Both the position numbers and the translations under genes were made by a program. 64,000 nucleotides of DNA from CAZMXP01 sp964570285 (GTDB lineage: Bacteria; Planctomycetota; PLA2): the NCBI GenBank assembly GCA_964570285.1, contig CAZMXP010000017.1, positions 1-64,000 of the forward strand, written 5' to 3'. This document shows positions 26,420 to 36,800 of the stretch, one piece after another. Within the stretch, counting starts at the first letter, position 1. Every line of letters starts with the position of its first letter. The notes beneath the pieces were generated by a model. It was not told the origin of the DNA, ran no database searches, and saw only the letters and a program-made list of their open reading frames with translations.

Positions 26420-27439
26420 ATGACGACCGAGGCGCTCACCCAACTCCGCAAGCACCTGCTGACCGGGGTCTCCTACGCGATCCCGTTCATCGCGTGCGGC
26501 GGCATCATGATCGCGGCCGGCATCGCGTTCGTGCCGATGACGGCGACGGGGCCCGACTTCTCGAAGTCCCCGGTCATGGCGCTGGTCCTCGAGATCGGGT
26601 CGGCGTCGTTCGCGCTGATGCTGCCGGTGCTCGCGGGCTACATCGCCTACTCGATCGCGGGCAGGCCCGCGCTGGTGGCCGGCTTCGTCGGCGGCCACCT
26701 CTCGGGCACCGTCAACGCGGGCTTTCTCGGCGCGCTGCTGATCGGCCTCGTCGCGGGCTGGCTCGTCTCCTGGCTGAAGAAGATCCCGGTCAAGACCTAC
26801 CTGAAGCCGCTGATGCCGATCCTCGTCATCCCGATCGTGTCGGCGGCGGTCATCGGCGTGCTGATGAAGGAGGTCGTCGGCACGCCGATCGCCGGCCTGA
26901 TGGTGGCGCTCGGCGACGGGCTGCGCTCGATGGGCTCGGGCAACGCGGTGCTGCTCGCCGCGGTGCTCGGCGCGATGATCGCGTTCGACATGGGCGGCCC
27001 GGTCAACAAGACCGCCTTCTTCTTCGGCGCCGCGATGATCAAGGAGGGGGAGTACGGCGTCATGGGCGCCTGCGCCGCGGCGATCTGCACGCCGCCGCTC
27101 GGCCTCGGCCTCGCGACGCTGCTGAACCGCGGCCTCTGGACGGAGGAGGACCGCGAGGCGGGGCTCGCCGCGCTGACGATGGGCATGATCGGCATCACCG
27201 AGGGGGCGATCCCGTTCGCGGCGGGGGATCCGCTGCGCGTGATCCCGTGCATCGTCGCGGGTTCGATGACGGCCTCGGTCGTCGCGATGTTGGGGGGCGT
27301 CGGGGACCATGCGCCGCACGGCGGCCCGATCGTGCTGCCGGTCATCGACGGCCGCCTGATGTATGTCGTCGCGATCGTCGCGGGCACCCTCGTCACCGCG
27401 CTCGCGATCAACCTGTGGAAGTCGCTCGCCAAGAAATGA
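26420..27439 (+). CDS. PTS fructose/mannosyl-type permease EIIC
   Basis: 339 residues, about ten membrane segments. Family marks are KHLLTGVSYAIPFIACGGIMIA, ARMLPVLAGYIAYSIAGRP-like YIAYSIAGRP, GGHLSGTVNAGFLGA, FDMGGPVNKTAFFFG and GITEGAIPFAAGDPLRVIP, as in fructose-family EIIC. It moves the sugar across the inner membrane while EIIB phosphorylates it. The ATG of the next gene overlaps its stop (ATGA). The stand-alone EIIC is shorter than FruA, which fuses B and C. Confidence 0.9.
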   Translation: MTTEALTQLRKHLLTGVSYAIPFIACGGIMIAAGIAFVPMTATGPDFSKSPVMALVLEIGSASFALMLPVLAGYIAYSIAGRPALVAGFVGGHLSGTVNAGFLGALLIGLVAGWLVSWLKKIPVKTYLKPLMPILVIPIVSAAVIGVLMKEVVGTPIAGLMVALGDGLRSMGSGNAVLLAAVLGAMIAFDMGGPVNKTAFFFGAAMIKEGEYGVMGACAAAICTPPLGLGLATLLNRGLWTEEDREAGLAALTMGMIGITEGAIPFAAGDPLRVIPCIVAGSMTASVVAMLGGVGDHAPHGGPIVLPVIDGRLMYVVAIVAGTLVTALAINLWKSLAKK

Positions 27440-27735
27440 GGATCGTCGCCGTCACCGCCTGCCCGACCGGCATCGCCCACACCTACATGGCCGCCGAGCA
27501 GATCGAGAAGACCGCCCGGGCGCTCGGCCACGAGATCCGCGTCGAGACGCAGGGGGCGATGGGGATCGAGAACGGACTCACGGCGCAGGAGATCCGCGAC
27601 GCCGAGGTCGTCATCTTCGCGGTCGACATCGACGTGGAGGGGCGGGAGCGCTTCGACGGCAAGCGGATCCTCGAGGTGCCGGTGCAGCAGGCGATCCGGA
27701 ACCCGAAGGCGCTCTTCGGGAAGCTGGGACGGTGA
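27436..27735 (+). CDS. PTS fructose-family EIIB
   Basis: 99 residues. The phosphocysteine C9 lies in VTACPTGIAHTYMAAE, the classic EIIB-Fru signature; GAMGIENGLTAQEI and FAVDIDVEGRERF follow. It passes phosphate from EIIA to the sugar. Overlaps the upstream and downstream genes by ATGA and GTGA. Confidence 0.9.
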   Translation: MRIVAVTACPTGIAHTYMAAEQIEKTARALGHEIRVETQGAMGIENGLTAQEIRDAEVVIFAVDIDVEGRERFDGKRILEVPVQQAIRNPKALFGKLGR

Positions 27736-30050
27736 GGGGCGACACGTTCGAGTTCAATTGCCCGCTGCCGCACGGGCTCCATGCGCGGCCGGCGAAGCGG
27801 GTCGTCGATTGCGTCGAGCCGTTCTCCTCCGAAGTGACGCTCGCGAACCTGCGCTCGAACGCCACCGCGAGCGCCCGCAGCGTGCTCGCGCTGATCGCCC
27901 TCGACCTCCGCGAGGGCGACCGCTGCCGCGCCACCGTGACGGGTCCCGACGCCGCGGAGGCGGCCGCCCGGCTGCGCGCGTTCGTCGAGGGCGAACTGCC
28001 ACGCTGCGATGCGGCGCTTCCGGCGGCGAAGGCCGCGCCCGGCAGGCCGCCGCGGGCGCTGCGGTCGGAGTTGACGCGCTTCCATGCGGGGACGCCGGCC
28101 GCAGCCGGCATCGGGATGGGAAGGATCGTCCACGCAAAGGGCTCGCTCTCCGACGCCCTCCTGCCGCCCGAAGCGCCCGGCGACGAACGGGAACGGGTTG
28201 CGGGCGCGTTCCGGGCGGTCGAAGCCGACCTCCGCCGGCGCCTCGACGCTGCTGCCGGCGGCGTCGAAGCGGACATCCTCGGCGCGCACCTCGCCATCGC
28301 GCGCGACGGGGCGCTGCGGGCGGAAGTCGACGCGCTCGTCGAGGGCGCCGCTGCCGCCGGCGGCGCGGTCGTCGAGGCATGCTCCCGCCTCTCCTCGAAC
28401 CTCCGCCGGGCCGGCAGCGCATGGATCCGCGAGCGCGCCCTCGATCTCGAGGATGTCGGGATGCAACTGATCGAGGCGCTTGGCGGCCGCGCCCCGGCGA
28501 TCGCGCTCCTTGCGCCTTCCGTCGTCGTCGCCGAGACGCTGACGCCGCGCCAACTCCTCTCCCTCGAACGGCGCCACGTCGCGGGACTGGCGATCGGCCA
28601 CGCGGGAGCGACCTCGCACGCCGTCATCCTCGCGCGCTCCTTCGGGATCCCGACGCTGACGGGCGTTGCCGAGGCCCGGGGGCTCCCTTCCGGCACCGAG
28701 GCGATCGTCGATGCCCATGAGGGCGTGCTGATCCCCGCCCCGTCGGCAACGGTGCGGCGCTACTACGAGCGCGCGGTCCGGAGGGCGGCCCCGCCGACGG
28801 CGGCGCAGGGCCCGACATCGGTCGCCATTCACGCCAACATCTCGACGGCGGAGGAGGTGGAGGCGGCGATCGCCGCCGGCGCCGACGGGATCGGACTCTT
28901 CCGGACCGAGATGATGTACATGGGAATTGCTCCTCCCGGCGAGGAGGAGCAGTTCCTGGCCTATAGGCGCGCCGCCGAGGCGGCCCGCGGCCGGCCGGTT
29001 GTCATTCGTACGCTGGATGTCGGCGGGGACAAGCCACTCCCCTATCTCGACCTTCCGCGCGAGACCAACCCCTTCCTCGGGGTCCGCGGGATCCGCCTCT
29101 ACCCCCGCCTCCGGGAACTCGTCGCGACCCAAATCAGGGCCATCCGCCGCGCGGCCGCCCACGGCGACCTCAGGATCCTCCTGCCGATGGTCTCGACGGT
29201 GGAGGAGGTCCGCGCCTTCAAGGGGATGTTCGCCGGCGACCTCGCGCTGCCGCTGGGCGTGATGATCGAGGTGCCCTCGGCCGCCTTCCAGATCCCCGAA
29301 CTCAGCCAGGAGGTCGACTTCTTCAGCCTCGGCAGCAACGACCTGTTGCAATACTTCGTGGCCGCCGACCGTGGCAACGCCGCCGTCGCCTCCCTTTACA
29401 CCCCCCGCAGCCCCCCCTTCCTCCGCCTCCTCGAGATGGTCGTCGCCGACGCGCACCGCCATCAGCGCAAGGTCTCCCTCTGCGGCGAGATGGCGCGCGA
29501 CGCGGCCGCCCTGCCGCACCTGCTCCGCCTCGGCATCGACGAACTGAGCGTGAACGTCCCCGACCTCCGGCCGCTCCGCCACGCGATCGCCTGCCGGGGC
29601 CTCCTCGACCCCCTCCTCGTGCATCTCGGATCCGGCAGCGAGAGCCGCGAGGAGGTCCTGTCGGGACTCGCCCTCGCGTTGCAAGCCGCGGGCAGGACGG
29701 ACGACGCCCACGCCGTCGAGGAGGCGCTCTGGGCGCGCGAGGGGGTCGCCACGACCGCCGTCGGCCACGGGTTCGCGATCCCGCATTGCAAGTGTGACGC
29801 GGTCGCCGCGCACTCGGTCGGATTCGTGCGGCTCGCCACGCCGGTCCCGTGGGGGGACGAGGCGGTCCAGTGTGTCATCCTGCTCGCGCTGGGCGACTCG
29901 GAGGGGGCGAACGCCCACCTGAAGGTGCTCGCGCGGCTCGCGCGGCGCCTGATGCACGAGGAGTTCCGCGCGGCCCTGCTCGCCGCCCCCGGCCCGGGGG
30001 ACGTGCTCGCCCTCCTCTCCCCCGTCGTCGAGGAAAGGATCCCGTCATGA
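27732..30050 (+). CDS. Multiphosphoryl transfer protein: HPr - enzyme I - EIIA(Fru) fusion
   Basis: 772 residues carrying three PTS modules in one chain. HPr (about 1-95): H17 in GLHARPAKR. Enzyme I (about 110-620): active-site H296 in GATSHAVILARSFGIP, and the PEP-binding C-terminal part with RTLDVGGDKPLPYL, SLGSNDLLQYF and SLCGEM. EIIA of the fructose type (about 630-772): H685 in HGFAIPHCKCD. Together with EIIB and EIIC this gives the entire relay from PEP to sugar. GTG start at 27732 overlaps the EIIB stop. Domain order is HPr first and EIIA last, not the order of E. coli FruB (EIIA-M-HPr). Confidence 0.9.
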   Translation: MRGDTFEFNCPLPHGLHARPAKRVVDCVEPFSSEVTLANLRSNATASARSVLALIALDLREGDRCRATVTGPDAAEAAARLRAFVEGELPRCDAALPAAKAAPGRPPRALRSELTRFHAGTPAAAGIGMGRIVHAKGSLSDALLPPEAPGDERERVAGAFRAVEADLRRRLDAAAGGVEADILGAHLAIARDGALRAEVDALVEGAAAAGGAVVEACSRLSSNLRRAGSAWIRERALDLEDVGMQLIEALGGRAPAIALLAPSVVVAETLTPRQLLSLERRHVAGLAIGHAGATSHAVILARSFGIPTLTGVAEARGLPSGTEAIVDAHEGVLIPAPSATVRRYYERAVRRAAPPTAAQGPTSVAIHANISTAEEVEAAIAAGADGIGLFRTEMMYMGIAPPGEEEQFLAYRRAAEAARGRPVVIRTLDVGGDKPLPYLDLPRETNPFLGVRGIRLYPRLRELVATQIRAIRRAAAHGDLRILLPMVSTVEEVRAFKGMFAGDLALPLGVMIEVPSAAFQIPELSQEVDFFSLGSNDLLQYFVAADRGNAAVASLYTPRSPPFLRLLEMVVADAHRHQRKVSLCGEMARDAAALPHLLRLGIDELSVNVPDLRPLRHAIACRGLLDPLLVHLGSGSESREEVLSGLALALQAAGRTDDAHAVEEALWAREGVATTAVGHGFAIPHCKCDAVAAHSVGFVRLATPVPWGDEAVQCVILLALGDSEGANAHLKVLARLARRLMHEEFRAALLAAPGPGDVLALLSPVVEERIPS

Positions 30051-33000
30051 ACCTGCGATGCCTCCTGCCGCTGCTGCTCGCGATGGCCGCCGCGCCCGCC
30101 GGGGAGCCCGAAAGGACGCTCTATTGCGTCGGCTACGCGCATCTCGACACGCAGTGGCGGTGGGACTACACGACGACGATCGGCCACTACCTGAAGGCGA
30201 CGCTGGAGCAGAACTTCGACCGCTTCGAGAAGTTCCCCGGCTACGTCTTCAACTTCACCGGCTCGCGGCGCTATGAACTGATGAAGGAGTACTACCCGGC
30301 CCTCTACGAGCGCATGAAGCAATACATCGCCGCGGGGCGCTGGCATGTCGCCGGCTCCGCGGTGGACGAGGGGGACTCCAACGTCCCGTCGCCGGAGTCG
30401 ATGCTCCGCCACGTGCTCTATGGCAACGGCTACTTCCGCCGCGAATTCGGCAAGGAGAGCGTCGACTTCATGCTGCCCGACAGCTTCGGCTTCCCGGCGT
30501 CGCTGCCGTCGGTGCTCGCGCACTGCGGCATCAAGGGCTTCTCGACGCAGAAACTCGTCTGGGGCTCGGCCGTCGGCATCCCGTTCAACCTCGGCACGTG
30601 GATCGGCCCCGACGGCCGCTCCGTCGCCGCGGCCTTCAACCCGGGCTCCTACAACGGCGCCATCGAGGGGCGCGCGGACGGGAACGCCGCATGGGCCGCG
30701 CGCATCGCCGAGAACGGCGCCCGCTACGGCGTCTTCGCCGATTTCCACTACTACGGCGTCGGCGACACCGGCGGCGCGCCGCGCGAGGAGGACGTCCGCA
30801 ACTACACGGCTTGCATGGGGAGCAAGGAGGGCCTCTACCGTGTCAAACTCGCCTCCTCCGACGCGCTCTTCCGCGACCTCACGCCGGCGCAACTGGCAAG
30901 CCTGCCGAGCTACAAGGGCGACCTGCTGCTGACCGAGCACTCCGCCGGCTCGCTGACTTCCGAGGCCTACATGAAGCGGTGGAACCGCAAGAACGAGGCG
31001 CTCGCCGACGCGGCGGAGCGGGCCGCCTTCGCCGCGCACTGGCTCGGCGGCGCGCCCTACCCGCGGGAGAGGCTGACGCAGGCCTGGACGCGCATCCTCG
31101 GCAGCCAGATGCATGACATCCTGCCCGGCACTTGCATTCCCGTCGCCTACCGCTACGCATGGAACGACGAGATCCTCGCGCAGAACCTCTTCGCCTCGGT
31201 GCTTTCGGATTCCGTCGGCGCCGTCGCGCGCGGGCTCGACACGGAGGTCACCGGCGTGCCGCTGGTCGTCTACAACCCGCTTGCGATCGGACGCGAAGAC
31301 ACTGTCGAGGCGACCGTCACACTGGAAGAGGGGGGGCCCGGGGGGGTGCGGGCGCTCGGACCCGACGGCAAGGAGGTCCCGGTGCAGGTCCTCTCCCGCG
31401 ACGGGAACACCTTCCGGCTGCTGCTGCTCTGCCGCGTCGCGCCGCTCTCGTTCACCGTGTTCGAGGTCCGACCGGGCCCGGCGGCCGCGGACGGGCCCGA
31501 GCGCCTCGAGAACGACGCCTACCGGGTGGCGCTCGACGCGAACGGCGACGTCGCGAGCATCGTCGACAGGCAACACGGCAACAGGGAGCTGCTCTCCGCC
31601 CCGGCGCGGCTCGTCTTCACGCACGAGCGCCCGCGGAGCTGGCCCGCGTGGAACATGGACTGGGCCGACCGCCAGAGACCGCCCCTCGGCTTCGTCGACG
31701 GCCCCGCGAAAGTGCGCTTCGTCGAGCGCGGCCCCGTGCGCACGGCGGTCGAGATCGTGCGCGAGTCGCGCAACTCGGTCTTCCGGCAGCAGGTCCGCCT
31801 CGTGCGCGGGAGCCGCCTCGTCGAGTTCGCGACGTCGATCGACTGGCAATCGGCCGCCTGCGCGCTGCGCGCCTCCTTCCCGCTCGCGGTCTCGAACCCG
31901 AAGGCGACCTACAACCTCGGCCTCGGCACGATCGAGCGCGCAAACAACGACCCGAAGAAGTACGAGGTGCCGTCGCGCGAGTGGTTCGATCTCACCGATG
32001 CGTCCGGGGACTACGGCGTCACCGTGCTCGAGGATTGCAAGTACGGCAGCGACAAGCCTTCCGACCACGAGGTCCGCCTGACGCTGCTCTACACGCCCGG
32101 CGTGCGCGACTCCTACCTCGACCAGCACAGCCAGGACTGGGGCCGCCACGAGATGGTCTACGCGCTCTGCGGCCACAGGGGCGACTGGCGCCTGGGCGGG
32201 AGCGAGTGGGAGGGCAGGAGGCTCAACCAGCCGCTGCGCGCGTTCGTGGCCCCCCGCCATCCCGGCCCCCTCGGGCGGCACTTCTCGTTTGCCAGCGTGT
32301 CAAGCCCGCAGGTGGACCTCCGGGCGCTCAAGAGGGCCGAGGAGGGCGACGAGCTCATCGTCCGTCTGCAGGAGCTGTCCGGACGCACGGCCCACGGCGT
32401 GAGGGTCAGGCTCGCGGGGGCGGTCGCCGAGGCTCGCGAGGTGGACGGGCAGGAGCGCACCATCGGCAGGGCGACGGTCTCCGGCGGCGAACTCGCCGTG
32501 AACTTTGCGCCCTACGCGCCGCGCTCCTTCGCCGTCCGGCTCGCGCCGCCCGCGGCGGCGCTGGCCCCGCCGCGATCCACGGCGGTGGAGTTGCCCTTCG
32601 ACACCGACGCCGTCAGCGGCGACGCCAACCGCGCCGACGGCGAGGGGAAGACCTACCCGGCGGAGATGCTGCCGAGGGCGATCGTCAGCGAGAGCATCCG
32701 GTTCGAGATCGGGCCGACAGCCGACGGCTCAAGAAACGCGCTCGCCTGCCGGGGGCAGACGCTGGCATTGCCGGGGGGCGACTACGACCGGATCTACCTG
32801 CTCGCGTCGGCGGAGGCCGACGTCGCGGCCCCCTTCACGGTAGGCGGGGAGCGCCAGGTCCTCGAGGCGCAGTGCTGGACCGGCATCCTCGGCCAGTGGG
32901 ACGCCCGCGTCTGGGACACGCCCTTCCAGACGGTGGACTTCCGCTGCTCCGGCCGCGTGACGCACCTCGACCCCGCCTTCCTCAAGCGGGCGCCGGTCGC

Positions 33001-33850
33001 GTGGTTCTGCACGCACCGCCACGACCCGAGGAACGGCAACGAGGCGTACCAGTTCAGCTACCTGTTCAAGCACGCCCTCGTGCGCCCGGAGGGCGCGACC
33101 ACCCTGACGCTGCCCGACGAACCCCGGCTGAGGATCTTCGCGCTCACCGTCGGCACGGCGGCCAACGACCTGACGGCCCCCGCGGCCCCCCTGCATGACG
33201 AGTTCGAGGGTGGCGGCCCGATCCCGATCCGCCACGTCTACCCGCCGCCGAAGAAGCCCATCTACGAGGGGCTCGAGCCGGTCGCGGAGGTCGCGACGGA
33301 CAGGAAGGGACGGTTCGAGGATCTCTCGATGGGCGCGCCGTCGGCGAAGGACGACGCGCAGGGACTGGCCTTCCGCTTCGTCACGCGCGAGGACGAGTGG
33401 CATCCGCACCCGGGCTCGGGCGCCGTCGGCAACACGCTGCCGCGCCTCAGCGACGGCGAGGTCGCCGCGAACGACGACGACACGGCGCGCTGCGTCTGGT
33501 ACGACAACGAGGGGCGCTTCCACGTCGACCTGAAGCGCAGCCGCGAGATCCGCGCGGTCCACACCTACTCGTGGCATCGCACCAACCGCGCGCCGCAGTT
33601 CTTCTCGCTCTGGGCGAGCGCCGCCGAGACGATGCCCGATCCCGGCTTCGACCACGACAGCCGCGCGGGGTGGACGCTGCTCGCCGTCGTCGACACCCGC
33701 AAGCTCGGCAACGGCGCCAAGCACGGCTCCGCCGTCCGCCCCAGGCCCGGCGCCGCCGCCCTCGGCCCCTTCCGCCACCTCCTCTGGATCGCCGAGGAGG
33801 TCGGCCAGGGGACGTTCTTCACCGAGATCGACGTCGAGGCGGGACGCTGA
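30047..33850 (+). CDS. Secreted GH38-type alpha-mannosidase
   Basis: 1267 residues with a signal peptide (NLRCLLPLLLAMAAAPA). GH38 active-site marks are YAHLDTQWRW (metal ligands H32 and D34) and LPDSFGFPASLP with D145, the position of the catalytic nucleophile/metal-ligand Asp. The beta-sandwich region (about 500-900) and a C-terminal extension (about 930-1267), possibly carbohydrate-binding, follow. It should cleave alpha-mannosides outside the cytoplasm. ATGA overlap with the PTS fusion gene makes it the last gene of that operon. In E. coli mngAB a PTS is paired with a cytosolic GH38; here the enzyme seems exported. Confidence 0.85.
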   Translation: MNLRCLLPLLLAMAAAPAGEPERTLYCVGYAHLDTQWRWDYTTTIGHYLKATLEQNFDRFEKFPGYVFNFTGSRRYELMKEYYPALYERMKQYIAAGRWHVAGSAVDEGDSNVPSPESMLRHVLYGNGYFRREFGKESVDFMLPDSFGFPASLPSVLAHCGIKGFSTQKLVWGSAVGIPFNLGTWIGPDGRSVAAAFNPGSYNGAIEGRADGNAAWAARIAENGARYGVFADFHYYGVGDTGGAPREEDVRNYTACMGSKEGLYRVKLASSDALFRDLTPAQLASLPSYKGDLLLTEHSAGSLTSEAYMKRWNRKNEALADAAERAAFAAHWLGGAPYPRERLTQAWTRILGSQMHDILPGTCIPVAYRYAWNDEILAQNLFASVLSDSVGAVARGLDTEVTGVPLVVYNPLAIGREDTVEATVTLEEGGPGGVRALGPDGKEVPVQVLSRDGNTFRLLLLCRVAPLSFTVFEVRPGPAAADGPERLENDAYRVALDANGDVASIVDRQHGNRELLSAPARLVFTHERPRSWPAWNMDWADRQRPPLGFVDGPAKVRFVERGPVRTAVEIVRESRNSVFRQQVRLVRGSRLVEFATSIDWQSAACALRASFPLAVSNPKATYNLGLGTIERANNDPKKYEVPSREWFDLTDASGDYGVTVLEDCKYGSDKPSDHEVRLTLLYTPGVRDSYLDQHSQDWGRHEMVYALCGHRGDWRLGGSEWEGRRLNQPLRAFVAPRHPGPLGRHFSFASVSSPQVDLRALKRAEEGDELIVRLQELSGRTAHGVRVRLAGAVAEAREVDGQERTIGRATVSGGELAVNFAPYAPRSFAVRLAPPAAALAPPRSTAVELPFDTDAVSGDANRADGEGKTYPAEMLPRAIVSESIRFEIGPTADGSRNALACRGQTLALPGGDYDRIYLLASAEADVAAPFTVGGERQVLEAQCWTGILGQWDARVWDTPFQTVDFRCSGRVTHLDPAFLKRAPVAWFCTHRHDPRNGNEAYQFSYLFKHALVRPEGATTLTLPDEPRLRIFALTVGTAANDLTAPAAPLHDEFEGGGPIPIRHVYPPPKKPIYEGLEPVAEVATDRKGRFEDLSMGAPSAKDDAQGLAFRFVTREDEWHPHPGSGAVGNTLPRLSDGEVAANDDDTARCVWYDNEGRFHVDLKRSREIRAVHTYSWHRTNRAPQFFSLWASAAETMPDPGFDHDSRAGWTLLAVVDTRKLGNGAKHGSAVRPRPGAAALGPFRHLLWIAEEVGQGTFFTEIDVEAGR

Positions 33851-33856
33851 CCGGGG

Positions 33857-36800
33857 TCATGGCGCGCCGAGGAAGACGAACGCCCCCCAATGGCGCGGGT
33901 CGGGATGCGATCGTCGCAGCGCGCGCCGCGCGCCATGCAGCGCGTCACAGGCCCCCACGGCCCCCTCCGAGAGCATCCTCCGGTAGAGATCGCCCATCAG
34001 CAGCGCGGTGCGCTCGTCCTCGACCTTCCACAGGCTCGCGACGACGGCGCGCGCGCCCGCGAGCCAGAAGCCGAGCGGCAGCGCGAACATGCCCTCGTCG
34101 CGCTCGAAGCGCCCCTTCTGCGACTCGCACGCGGAGAGCACGACGAGGCCGGTCCCGTCGAGCCGTCCGCGCCAGCGCTCGAGGAGGTCCCCGAACGTGA
34201 GCAGGCCGTCGTCGCCGGGCTCCGGAGCGGGCGGCTTGGCGAGCGCGAGCGCGCCCGGCGCGACGCCGTGCGTCGCGAGGTGGAGGTAGCCCGCGCCGGG
34301 CGCCGCGGCGAGGAGGCGCTGCTCGGTCGCCTCGTCGCCGAGGAGCGCGACGAAGTCCGAAGCGCCGAAGGCGGCGCGGATCGCGTCGATCTCGCGGCGC
34401 GTGCCGGGGAGCGGCGCCAGCCCGTCGAAGCGCGGGTCGCCCAGGGCGACCAGTCGGGGGGCGCGGGGGCCGGGCCGCGCCGCGAGCCAGCCGAGCACGG
34501 AGGCGGACGGGACGTACGCGACCGGCGGCGCCTCGTCGATCCAGTAGCGCGGGCCGTCGCCGACGACGAGCGTCTCGAAGGCGATCCGGTGCAGCGCGCC
34601 GTGGGCGCAGAGGTAGACCCGGTTCGACGCCTTCACTTCCGCCCAGGCCCTCGCGGGGACGAACGCCTCGAAGAGGACGCGGGCCGAGGCCTCCTCGATG
34701 CGAGGAAGCGGCTTCGCGAGCCGGATCGCCTCGACCGGCTCGCCCGTGGGCCGCACGAGGAAGACGAACGAGGCGCGGTCGCCGAGGGAGTAGACGAGCA
34801 TCCGCTCGCCCGGCCGCAGCAGCGCCTGGATCGCGTCGGCGGGGAGCGGTCTCGTCTCCGGGAGCACGCCCCGCAGCAGGGAGAGTCGGACGCGCAGCGC
34901 CCTCTCCAGCGCGCGGCGCGCCTCGCCCTCGGCGTCGAGCGCGGCGCGGATCGTCGCGCGCACGCGTCCGGCGCGCGCCTGCTCGTGCGCCTTTGCCCTA
35001 ACGACCACCGCGGCCTCGGCTTCCGCGACGGCGCGCGCGGCAGATTCGAGGCGCTCGACCGCCGCCGCGTCGCCCGCGGCGCGCGCCCGCGCCGCCGCCT
35101 CGGCGAGCGGGTCGCCGCGGCCCTGCTCGAGGAGGTCCTGGACCATCCGCGCGCGCCCGCGCTCCGCGTACGAGAGCGCCTCCGCCGGTCTGCCGAGCGC
35201 GGCGAGCGCCTCGATGATCAGCGGGAAGGGGTCGCTGACCCGCGCCTCCGCGTCGTAGCGCGCCCTCTCCTCGATCGTGAGCGTGCGGGCCGAGGCGCGC
35301 AGCGACTCCACGTGCTCGACCGCCTCGGCGAGGGGGGCAAGCGCGCCCGCCGCGTCGCCCGACGCGAGGAGGTCGGCGCCGATCGCCGCGAGGGGGCGGT
35401 GCCGAAGGGGCCAGCCCGCCTCCCGTCCCATGCGCGCCGACTGCTGCCAGTGGGCTCGCGCCTCCGCGCGGCGACCGAGGGTGTCGAGGACGAACGCGAG
35501 ATTGTGGAGTCCGAGCGCGACGTCCGCGTGTGCGCCGGGGAAGAGGCGTTGCCGCATCGCCAGCGCCTCCTGCTGCAGCGGCAGCGATTCCGCGGCCCGC
35601 CCGAGCCACAGGAGCGTCGCGCCGAGGTTGTTGAGGCACCGCGCGAGGTCGGGGTGGTCCCCCGGGACGAGGCGCCGCTGCATCGCTAGCGACTCCTGCT
35701 GGAGGGGCAGCGCGTCGGCGTGGCGGTCAAGGGAGTTGTAGGCGGCGGCCAGGTTGTGCAGCCCGCTCGCGACGGCGGGATGGTCGCCCGGGAAGAGGCG
35801 GCGGGACATCGACAGCGCCGCCTCGTAGAGCGGCAGGGCGTCCGCGGTGCGGCCCAGCGCCCCGAGGGTGTGCGCGAGGTTGCTGAGACCGAGCACGAGG
35901 TCGTAGTGGTCCGCCGGGAAGAGGCGCCGCCTCATCGCGAGCGACTCCTCCAGCAGCGGCAGGGCCTCGGCGGGACACCCCAAGTGGACCAGCGTATGGG
36001 CAAGATGGCCTAGACTGGCCGCGGTCTTGGGGTGGTCGCCGCGGCACAGGTGCCGCAGCATCGCGAGCGCCTCCTCGTGCAGCGGGCGAGCCTCGGCGGC
36101 ACGGCCGAGGTCGGTCAGGACCAGCGCGACGTCATGGAGACTGGCCGCGACATCGGGATGGTCCCCGGCGAAAAGGCGTCTCGACATCGCGAGCGCCTCC
36201 TCGTGGAGGGCGAGTGCCTCGGCGGGGCGGCCGAGGCCCACGAGCGCGTCGGCCACGTGGTCAAGTCTCGCCGCGACGGCGGGATGGTCGCCCGGGAAGA
36301 GGCGGCGGCCCATCGCGAGCGCCTCCTCGTGCAGCGGGAGCGCCGCGGCGGGGCGGCCGAGGGCGTCCAGGGTGTCGGCGACGGTGCCGAGGGAGGTCGC
36401 GACGGACGGGTGGTCGCCCTCGAAGATGCGGCGGAACATCGCGAGCGCCTCCTCGTGCAGCGGAAGGGCGTCTGCGGGGCGGCCGAGAGCCGCCAGCGTC
36501 GTGCCGAGGTTCAGCAGGCTCGACGCGACCGCGGGGTGGTCGCCGTCGACCAGGCGACGCGCCATCGCGAGAGCCTCCGTGCGCAGGGGCAGGGCGTCCG
36601 CGGGACGACCGAGGGACTGCAGGTTCCCGGCCAGGTTGCCGAGGGCCTGCGCCACCTCGATGTGGTCTCCCGGGAAGAGGCGCCGCCGCATCGCGAGCGC
36701 CTGCTCCAGCAGCGGCAGCGCCTCGGCGGAGCGGCCGAGGATGTCCAGCGTGTTGGCGAGGTTGTTGAGGCCCACGGCGAGCCTCTCGTGGTCGCCGTCG

